Of a DNA stretch of 5,110 nucleotides, positions 1-5,110 are shown piece by piece (within the stretch, counting starts at the first letter, position 1; the number at the start of each line of letters is the position of its first letter). This DNA is from an uncultured Peptococcaceae bacterium (GTDB taxonomy: Bacteria > Bacillota > Dehalobacteriia > UBA7702). The translations under genes were made by a program, and so were the position numbers. The stretch spans positions 1 to 5,110 of the forward strand of contig CALFRX010000163.1 of assembly GCA_937919295.1 (NCBI GenBank), written 5' to 3'. The notes under the pieces are model-generated. The model saw only the letters and a program-made list of their open reading frames with translations. It made no database searches and had not been told where the DNA came from.

Positions 1-671
1 GGCTGGCGACAACCGTTGGCGGCCTGATTGCGACACTGCTGCCTGTAAAAAATGAAAAATGCCTCGTTTTTCTCTTGGGTTTTGCCGGCGGCGTTATGGT
101 AGGCTTGTCGCTCTTTCAGTTGATGCCGGAAGGTTACTTTTTCGCCAATAGTCTTTTTTCTGTCGGCTTCGGCTTTACCGTCGGTATTCTTTTGATGGCC
201 TTCCTCGCCCAATTGACAACAACGAAATGTCAGGAAAGCGATTGTCCCTTTAAAGATTTTCGGGAAACGGGGCTTTTTATTTGTTTGGCCATTGCCCTTC
301 ACAATTTTCCCGAAGGCATTGCCGTTGGCGTCGGTTTTGTCAGCGGTAACGACTTGGGCTTTATGATTGCCTTCGCGATGATGCTGCATAACATTCCGGA
401 GGGCATCGGTATCGGCGCGCCGTTGAAGAAAAGCGGCCTGCAAACCTGGACGATCCTATTGCTGACCGCGGCGGCAGGTTTTGTGACGCCTCTCGGCGCC
501 TCCCTCGGCTGGTGGCTAGGGAATGTTTCGATGTACGTTTTAAGCTGGGCCATGGGTCTGGCTGCCGGCGCCATGATCTACGTTTCCTTTACCAAATTAT
601 TCGTTTATGGCGCGCGCTGGAACGAGTTTGGTATTTTTTGCGGTATCTTGCTGACGTTCATCATTGCCTAA
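1..671 (+). CDS. ZIP-family divalent metal transporter (ZupT/GufA-like), 5' end cut by window edge
   Basis: Inner-membrane protein predicted to import divalent metal ions such as Zn2+, possibly also Fe2+ or Mn2+. The frame is open from the first full codon at position 3 to TAA at 669-671, giving 222 visible residues. The upstream residues (ATTVGGLIATLLP) look like the first ZIP helix, so the TTG at 75 is not the real start and probably only a few residues are missing; E. coli ZupT has 257. About eight hydrophobic segments are visible, near residues 1-14, 21-41, 53-71, 89-113, 118-141, 148-173, 175-201 and 208-222. The diagnostic metal-site motifs are HNFPEG (100-105, TM4) and HNIPEG (129-134, TM5). 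The TM3-TM4 loop carries a CxxxxC pair (C76, C81) and no histidine-rich stretch. TM2 and TM7 lack acidic residues found in ZupT. The family call is firm; the metal is not known. No terminator is seen after it and the next gene has its own promoter-like sites. Confidence 0.92.
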   Translation, partial: LATTVGGLIATLLPVKNEKCLVFLLGFAGGVMVGLSLFQLMPEGYFFANSLFSVGFGFTVGILLMAFLAQLTTTKCQESDCPFKDFRETGLFICLAIALHNFPEGIAVGVGFVSGNDLGFMIAFAMMLHNIPEGIGIGAPLKKSGLQTWTILLLTAAAGFVTPLGASLGWWLGNVSMYVLSWAMGLAAGAMIYVSFTKLFVYGARWNEFGIFCGILLTFIIA

Positions 672-735
672 GATCATACTCTTAATGTCGTTTTGGATGC
701 CAAGGGTTAAGGAAATGCTGTCTGTTATAAAAATG

Positions 736-744
736 TGCTATAGT
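736..744 (+). promoter_or_regulatory. Candidate upstream extended -10 promoter element
   Basis: TGCTATAGT is a TGn extension followed by a hexamer one base off TATAAT. I see no good TTGACA-like -35 box 16-18 bp upstream. Transcription would start near 751, giving the amidohydrolase a leader of about 70 nt. It is a second, weaker candidate to the site at 778-786; it is inferred from consensus only. Confidence 0.35.
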
Positions 745-748
745 CGGT

Positions 749-766
749 AAAAATAGATTTATTTTT
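749..766 (+). repeat. A/T-only inverted repeat in the promoter region
   Basis: AAAAATA (749-755) and TATTTTT (760-766) are perfect 7-bp inverted arms around a GATT loop. The repeat lies between the two candidate promoters, overlapping the -35 position of the downstream one. It has no G or C in the stem, so it is a poor terminator. It could be an operator half-site pair, an UP-like A/T tract, or chance in AT-rich DNA. CGGT flanks it as a direct repeat (745-748, 767-770). Confidence 0.3.
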
Positions 767-777
767 CGGTGGACTTA

Positions 778-786
778 TGATATAAT
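778..786 (+). promoter_or_regulatory. Probable extended -10 promoter for the amidohydrolase-pyc operon
   Basis: TGATATAAT is a perfect TGn extension plus a perfect TATAAT hexamer (781-786). The -35 position at 17-bp spacing (TTTATT, 758-763) matches TTGACA at only three of six bases, as is tolerated with an extended -10. The predicted start is near 793, giving a leader of about 30 nt before the ATG at 823. It lies in the only intergenic gap of the window, directly before the three-gene run. Confidence 0.6.
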
Positions 787-811
787 AAACTAATATTACT
801 ATACGCACAGT

Positions 812-816
812 GAGGG
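812..816 (+). promoter_or_regulatory. Ribosome binding site that sets the amidohydrolase start
   Basis: GAGGG ends six bases before the ATG at 823 but only three before the in-frame TTG at 820. The spacing and codon identity favour ATG 823 as the real start. Confidence 0.7.
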
Positions 817-822
817 AACTTG

Positions 823-1635
823 ATGAAATACCTGGATACCCATTGCCACGTTTTCCCCGATGAAATTGCCCAACGGGCCATGGCCGTACTGACCAATAAC
901 TGTGATTATAAACCGGTCACTGATGGCACCTTAGCCGATACGTTAGAAAAACAGCGGTCCTGGGGCTGCCATCAGTTTGTGATGCTGGATATCGCGACTT
1001 CTCCGGAGACAGTCAGAAAAGTCAATGATTTTTTAATTGCCCATAACGATAATCGCCGGATTTTTTCTTTCGGCACGATTCATCCTGCCTTTAAGGATTA
1101 TCGAGATGAGCTTTCTCGGTTGGAAGCAGCAAAAATCAAAGGCATCAAATTTCATAGCGGCTATCAGAACTTCGTCATGGATGACAAAACCATGTACCCA
1201 ATTTACGAAGAAATTGTGAAACGTAATATGATTCTTATGTTCCACGGCGGTTATGATCCCGGCTTTGAGGGGATGGACAGCTGCTATGCCAATCGCTGCG
1301 CCGCCCTTGCCCGTGATTTTAAGGGCGCAAAAATCATCCTGGCACATATGGGAGACGTATGGGACAACCGCCTTTCCATGGAGTATCTCATCGGAACCGA
1401 CGTTTATTTCGACGTTTCCATGGCCACTCTCCATATGCCAAGACTTCAGGTGGAGCAGTTGATTGCGGCCCACGGTGCGGACAAGTTCCTTTACGCAACG
1501 GATTCTCCCTGGTCGGACGGGTTTTCCGTACAAAGAACCATCGAATCTTTGCATATAACAGAAGCGAATAAAGAAAAAATCTTTTATAAAAACGCAGTAA
1601 AACTACTAGGAATCAAGGAAGGAGACGTTGAGTAA
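823..1635 (+). CDS. Metal-dependent amidohydrolase (amidohydrolase_2 family, TIM barrel)
   Basis: Predicted cytosolic metal-dependent hydrolase or decarboxylase of 270 residues, a usual length for the amidohydrolase_2 / COG2159 group. Motifs run in the expected order along the barrel: H7-x-H9 at the end of the first strand (LDTHCHVFP), H111 in KGIKFHSG, H141 in FHGG, H175 in ILAHMG, and D227 in YATDSPW, the usual catalytic or metal-binding aspartate. No signal peptide or membrane segment is visible. I chose ATG 823 over the adjacent in-frame TTG at 820 because of the GAGGG spacing. Its TAA overlaps the pyruvate carboxylase ATG by one base (TAATG), so the two are probably co-transcribed and translationally coupled. 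The family covers many reactions, including hydrolysis of cyclic amides or esters and non-oxidative decarboxylation of carboxylates, and the substrate cannot be read from the sequence. A role next to pyruvate/oxaloacetate metabolism is inference from position only. Confidence 0.88.
   Translation: MKYLDTHCHVFPDEIAQRAMAVLTNNCDYKPVTDGTLADTLEKQRSWGCHQFVMLDIATSPETVRKVNDFLIAHNDNRRIFSFGTIHPAFKDYRDELSRLEAAKIKGIKFHSGYQNFVMDDKTMYPIYEEIVKRNMILMFHGGYDPGFEGMDSCYANRCAALARDFKGAKIILAHMGDVWDNRLSMEYLIGTDVYFDVSMATLHMPRLQVEQLIAAHGADKFLYATDSPWSDGFSVQRTIESLHITEANKEKIFYKNAVKLLGIKEGDVE
1615..1624 (+). promoter_or_regulatory. Ribosome binding site for pyruvate carboxylase, inside the amidohydrolase gene
   Basis: AAGGAAGGAG contains a strong GGAG core ending ten bases before the ATG at 1635. 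It lies within the last codons of the amidohydrolase, so ribosomes finishing that gene cross it, which fits translational coupling through the TAATG junction while also allowing independent initiation. Confidence 0.75.
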
Positions 1636-4600
1636 TGAAAAAAATCAATCGACTGCTAATAGCCAACCGAGGAGAAATCGCCATTCGTATTTACCGCGCT
1701 GCAAATGACCTTTCTATCACGACGATCGGCGTTTATTCCAAGGAAGATAAATATAATCTCTTTCGCACAAAGGCTGACGAGGCTTATTTGCTGGGTGAAA
1801 TGAGTGGTCCTTTGGCCGCGTATCTCGATATTGACCTGCTCATTCATTTGGCGAAAAAAGAAAAGGTGGACGCGATCCATCCCGGTTACGGCTTTCTATC
1901 GGAAAACCCGGAATTTGCCCGGGCTTGCGAAAAAGAGGGCATTCTTTTTGTTGGTCCTCCCTCCCATGTGCTGGAGCAGATGGGCGACAAGATCAAAGCC
2001 AAGGAGATCGCCAAAAAGTGCAATGTTAAGACGATCCCCGGCAGCGAGCATCCGCTGAAAGACGTTGAGGAAGCCAAAAAGCTCGCTATGGAATACGGCC
2101 TGCCCGTGATCTTAAAGGCCGCCGCCGGCGGCGGCGGACGCGGTATGCGTCTGATTGAAAACTTAGACGAGATGGAAGACGCTTTTAAAATGGTGAAAAG
2201 CGAGGCGGGGAAGGCTTTTGCCAACGACAACATTTTCATGGAAAAATACCTCGTCAACCCGAAACATATTGAAGTGCAGATTCTGGCGGATCAGTACGGC
2301 AATGTGGTGCATCTTTTTGAAAGAGACTGCTCCGTACAGCGCCGTTACCAGAAGGTCGTGGAATATGCCCCGGCTTTTTCCGTGGACGAAGCGATTCGCA
2401 AAAAACTCCACCGGGACGCCGTCAAAATCGCCACGGAAATCGGTTATATCAACGCCGGTACCGTGGAATTTCTCGTAGATGAAGACGGCAACCACTATTT
2501 CATTGAAATGAATCCCCGTATCCAGGTGGAACATACGGTGACGGAAATGGTTACCGGCATCGACCTGGTTCAGGCTCAGTTGCTCATCGCCGAAGGCCAT
2601 GCCCTTGATTCCGCGGAAATCGATATCAAATCCCAGGCGGATATCCCCCTTAACGGCTATTCCATCCAGTGCCGTATCACAACGGAGGATCCCAAAAATA
2701 ATTTTGCCCCGGACTACGGTAAGATTACCACCTACCGCAGCGGCGGCGGTTTCGGCGTGCGGCTCGATGCCGGGAACGCCTATTCCGGCGCGGAGATTTC
2801 CCCTTATTACGACAGTCTGCTTGTAAAAATCACCACTCACGACCGTACCTTTGAAGGCGCCATTCGCAAATCACTGCGTTCCATCGCGGAAATCCGTATT
2901 CGCGGCGTCAAAACGAATACGGCCTTTATCGCCAATATTTTACGTCATGAAACGTTTCGTACCGGCAAAGCCTATACGAAATTTATTGATAGCACGCCAT
3001 CGTTATTTGAAATTGAAAAGCCCCGAGATCGCGGCACCAAGATTTTGAAATACCTTGCCAATAAGACAGTCAACGAGGATTGTCATAAACTCCAAATTTA
3101 TGAACAGCCCCGTATCCCCGAAGTTGACCCGGAACCGCCGACAAGGGGTTTAAAGTACATTTTGGACAAAGAAGGCCCCGAAGCGGTGAAGACGTGGATT
3201 CTTGATCAGAAAAAACTTCTCGTTACTGATACGACCTTCCGCGACGCCCACCAGTCCTTACTGGCAACGAGAGTGCGCAGCTACGATTTTTATAAAATCG
3301 CGCAGGCGACCGCTCATATTTTGCAGGACGCCTTTTCTTTGGAAATGTGGGGCGGTGCCACCTTTGATGTGGCCTACCGCTTTCTCCACGAATCGCCCTG
3401 GGAACGTCTGGATAAGCTGAGAAAGCTGATTCCCAACATTCCCTTCCAGATGTTGCTGCGCGGTGCCAACGCCGTGGGCTATACCAACTATCCCGATAAC
3501 GTGATCAAGGAGTTCATCCGGGAAAGCGCCAAAAGCGGTATTGATGTGTTTCGCGTTTTTGACTCCTTAAACTGGCTGCCCGGCATGGATTTGGCCATTG
3601 AAGAGGTCTTGAAATCCGGCAAAATCGCCGAAGGCGCCATTTGCTATACCGGCGATATTCTTGATCCCACCCGGGACAAATACACGCTGAAATACTATGT
3701 GGATCTTGCCAAGGAAATCGAAAAGCGTGGCGTACAGATTTTGGCGATCAAGGATATGTCCGGTTTGCTGAAACCTTACGCGGCCAAAAAGCTTGTCTCC
3801 ACTCTGAAGGATGAAATTTCCCTTCCGATTCATCTTCATACCCACGATACCAGCGGAAACCAGATTGCCGCTTTCTTGCTGGCAGCGGAATCCGGCGCTG
3901 ATATCGTCGATACGGCGATCAGCAGTCTTGCCGGTCAGACCAGTCATCCTTCGTTGAACTCCATCGTCGCTGCCTTACAGGGCCAGGAACGCGACACCGG
4001 TCTCGATTTGGAAGAGTTGCAGAAACTTTCCGATTATTGGGAAGATGTCCGGCCTTATTATCATAGCTTTGAGGGCGCGATCAAGAGCCCGGCAACGGAT
4101 ATTTACCGTTATGAAATCCCCGGCGGTCAGTATACGAACCTGAAACCGCAGGTGGAAAGCGTTGGCTTGGGTCACAGATTCAAAGAAGTCAAAGAAAAAT
4201 ACAGAGAAGTCAACGAAATCCTCGGGGATATCGTCAAAGTGACACCTTCTTCGAAAATGGTGGGGGATCTCGCCATCTTTATGGTACAGAACAATCTTGA
4301 TAAAGACAATATCGCGGAAAAAGCGAAAACCCTTAATTTCCCCGATTCCGTTGTCAGTTATTTTAAGGGCATGATGGGGCAACCTTTAGGCGGCTTTCCC
4401 GAAGACCTGCAAAAAGCCGTACTCAAGGGGGAAGAACCGATCACCTGCCGTCCCGGCGAACTGCTGCCCTCGGTGGATCTTGATGCAGTAAAAGAGCAGA
4501 TTTCCGGTTTGAATGAAAACATCGATAACATTGACCGCGCGGTGATCAGCTGGTGTCTCTACCCAAAAGTTGCGGAAGAATATATTCGTCATCGCGAAGA

Positions 4601-5060
4601 ATACGACGATCTCAGCCGTTTGCCCAGCCACGTCTTTTTTGACGGTCTGATGGCAGGGGAAAAAGTGGAAGTGGAGATCGAAAAAGGGAAGACATTAATC
4701 ATCAAATATATCGGTCTCGGTGATTTAAACGATGACGGTACCAGAAACGTGATTTATGAAATGAACGACGCCCAACGGGAGGTCACCATCAAAGACAAAA
4801 ACGCTGTCAGCATTGTCAAGGAAGTCGTTTTAGCGGATGAGAAAAATCCCGGCCATATCGCCGCGTCTCTCCCCGGCGCCGTATCCTCCATTCTTGTTAA
4901 AGTCGGCGACGAAATCAAAGAAAACCAAACCGTCGCCATGATGGAAGCAATGAAAATGGAAACGAATATCACCGCGGGCAAAGAGGGTATCGTTTCCGAA
5001 ATACGGGTGGTTGCCGGCGATACGGTACAGGCCGGTGAATTGATTATGGTGATTGAATAA
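1635..5060 (+). CDS. pyc: Pyruvate carboxylase, single-chain biotin enzyme (EC 6.4.1.1)
   Basis: Cytosolic anaplerotic enzyme: pyruvate + bicarbonate + ATP gives oxaloacetate + ADP + phosphate. At 1141 residues it is full length (family about 1140-1180). Domains: biotin carboxylase at about 3-455, with HPGYGFLSEN (82-91), K119 and K161, the glycine-rich ATP-grasp loop AAAGGGGRGMR (162-172), K240, E291/N293/R295 in EMNPRIQVEH, and R347; a linker with RIRG (421-424), a region linked to acetyl-CoA activation in other pyruvate carboxylases; carboxyltransferase at about 525-800, with FRDAHQS (metal ligand D537), the carbamylatable K706 in AIKDMSG, and H735/H737 in HLHTHD; a C-terminal carboxylase region with T870 in KVTPSSK; and a biotin carrier at about 1073-1141 with the biotinyl lysine K1107 in EAMKMET. 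These residues keep a constant offset of 12 from those I recall for the Rhizobium etli enzyme from the carboxyltransferase onward. All expected catalytic residues are present and the frame is intact. Domain order excludes acetyl- or propionyl-CoA carboxylase and the split oxaloacetate decarboxylase. The start follows a strong Shine-Dalgarno and overlaps the previous stop; the next gene begins 13 bp after its stop. Acetyl-CoA activation is plausible but not proven. Confidence 0.98.
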   Translation: MKKINRLLIANRGEIAIRIYRAANDLSITTIGVYSKEDKYNLFRTKADEAYLLGEMSGPLAAYLDIDLLIHLAKKEKVDAIHPGYGFLSENPEFARACEKEGILFVGPPSHVLEQMGDKIKAKEIAKKCNVKTIPGSEHPLKDVEEAKKLAMEYGLPVILKAAAGGGGRGMRLIENLDEMEDAFKMVKSEAGKAFANDNIFMEKYLVNPKHIEVQILADQYGNVVHLFERDCSVQRRYQKVVEYAPAFSVDEAIRKKLHRDAVKIATEIGYINAGTVEFLVDEDGNHYFIEMNPRIQVEHTVTEMVTGIDLVQAQLLIAEGHALDSAEIDIKSQADIPLNGYSIQCRITTEDPKNNFAPDYGKITTYRSGGGFGVRLDAGNAYSGAEISPYYDSLLVKITTHDRTFEGAIRKSLRSIAEIRIRGVKTNTAFIANILRHETFRTGKAYTKFIDSTPSLFEIEKPRDRGTKILKYLANKTVNEDCHKLQIYEQPRIPEVDPEPPTRGLKYILDKEGPEAVKTWILDQKKLLVTDTTFRDAHQSLLATRVRSYDFYKIAQATAHILQDAFSLEMWGGATFDVAYRFLHESPWERLDKLRKLIPNIPFQMLLRGANAVGYTNYPDNVIKEFIRESAKSGIDVFRVFDSLNWLPGMDLAIEEVLKSGKIAEGAICYTGDILDPTRDKYTLKYYVDLAKEIEKRGVQILAIKDMSGLLKPYAAKKLVSTLKDEISLPIHLHTHDTSGNQIAAFLLAAESGADIVDTAISSLAGQTSHPSLNSIVAALQGQERDTGLDLEELQKLSDYWEDVRPYYHSFEGAIKSPATDIYRYEIPGGQYTNLKPQVESVGLGHRFKEVKEKYREVNEILGDIVKVTPSSKMVGDLAIFMVQNNLDKDNIAEKAKTLNFPDSVVSYFKGMMGQPLGGFPEDLQKAVLKGEEPITCRPGELLPSVDLDAVKEQISGLNENIDNIDRAVISWCLYPKVAEEYIRHREEYDDLSRLPSHVFFDGLMAGEKVEVEIEKGKTLIIKYIGLGDLNDDGTRNVIYEMNDAQREVTIKDKNAVSIVKEVVLADEKNPGHIAASLPGAVSSILVKVGDEIKENQTVAMMEAMKMETNITAGKEGIVSEIRVVAGDTVQAGELIMVIE

Positions 5061-5065
5061 AGGAG
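5059..5065 (+). promoter_or_regulatory. Ribosome binding site for the downstream gene
   Basis: AAAGGAG begins within the pyruvate carboxylase stop codon and ends eight bases before the ATG at 5074, a near-ideal spacing. No terminator fits in the 13-bp gap, so the downstream gene is most likely in the same transcript. Confidence 0.8.
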
Positions 5066-5073
5066 CGCTTAAC

Positions 5074-5110
5074 ATGGTTCGAATCAAACCGTTTCGGGGC
5101 ATTCGTCCCC
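5074..5110 (+). CDS. Start of a DUF1015-like protein, cut by window end
   Basis: Only 12 codons are visible: MVRIKPFRGIRP. A strong Shine-Dalgarno eight bases upstream supports the ATG as a real start. The opening, a short beta strand followed by a [IV][KR]PF[KR]-x-[IL]RP pattern, resembles the N-terminus of DUF1015-family proteins (PF06245), which begin similarly before a conserved PPYDV/LPYDV motif that would lie beyond the window. This is recognition from memory of a short stretch, so the family is tentative, and the function of DUF1015 is not settled. That a gene starts here is much surer than its identity. It is co-directional with and 13 bp from pyruvate carboxylase, so probably the third gene of the operon. 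Confidence 0.6.
   Translation, partial: MVRIKPFRGIRP

Noticed and set aside
75..77. TTG as the start of the ZIP transporter
   Set aside because: The frame stays open to the window edge and the residues upstream read as a ZIP first helix, so the gene starts before the window.
672..770. Intrinsic terminator after the ZIP transporter
   Set aside because: The only hairpin found (749-766) is A/T-only with no following U-tract, so it does not meet the usual criteria.
820..822. TTG as the start of the amidohydrolase
   Set aside because: ATG follows immediately at 823 and has better spacing from the GAGGG site; the difference is one residue.
1554..1559. TATAAC inside the amidohydrolase as an internal promoter for pyc
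   Set aside because: There is no -35-like box at 16-18 bp spacing and no TGn extension; it looks like a chance match in coding sequence.
1638..1644. Run of seven A bases at the start of pyc as a slippage or phase-variation site
   Set aside because: Lys-Lys codons at N-termini commonly give such runs; the frame is intact and there is no nearby evidence of programmed frameshifting.
2163..2840. A 225-codon open frame on the minus strand opposite the biotin carboxylase domain
   Set aside because: It lies wholly inside pyruvate carboxylase, has no recognisable domain and no convincing ribosome binding site, and is explained by the codon bias of the sense gene. The other minus-strand open frames (for example 1033-1554, 3567-3947, 3975-4382) are shadows for the same reason.

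Overview
The window holds four genes, all on the + strand: the 3' part of a ZIP-family metal transporter, a 148-bp AT-rich intergenic region with promoter-like sites, then a tight run made of a TIM-barrel amidohydrolase, a full-length multidomain pyruvate carboxylase (1141 aa), and the first 12 codons of a third gene that looks like a DUF1015-family protein.

The composition (roughly balanced GC in genes, AT-rich intergenic DNA), the strong AAGGAGG-type ribosome binding sites, the extended -10 promoter elements and the single-chain biotin carboxylase/carboxyltransferase/biotin-carrier architecture all suit a Firmicute. A fermentative anaerobe of the Negativicutes or Clostridia is my best guess, but nothing in the window proves the lineage.

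Layout: 1-671, ZIP transporter, cut at the window's left edge with probably only its first few residues missing. 672-819, intergenic region with two candidate extended -10 promoters (the better is TGATATAAT at 778-786) and an A/T-only inverted repeat; I see no GC-rich intrinsic terminator behind the transporter. 823-1635, amidohydrolase. 1635-5060, pyruvate carboxylase, whose ATG overlaps the amidohydrolase stop by one base (TAATG). 5074-5110, start of the next gene, 13 bp after the carboxylase stop and with its own Shine-Dalgarno sequence.

Working together: the amidohydrolase, pyruvate carboxylase and the downstream gene look like one transcription unit driven from about position 790. Pyruvate carboxylase makes oxaloacetate from pyruvate and bicarbonate, feeding aspartate synthesis, the reductive branch of the TCA cycle (succinate/propionate) or gluconeogenesis. 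The amidohydrolase substrate cannot be read from sequence; its one-base overlap with the carboxylase is the most suggestive part of the window. The transporter appears to be a separate unit.

I found no convincing sign of an undescribed system, mobile element, RNA gene or CRISPR array. This is mostly ordinary core metabolism, and the findings below are modest.
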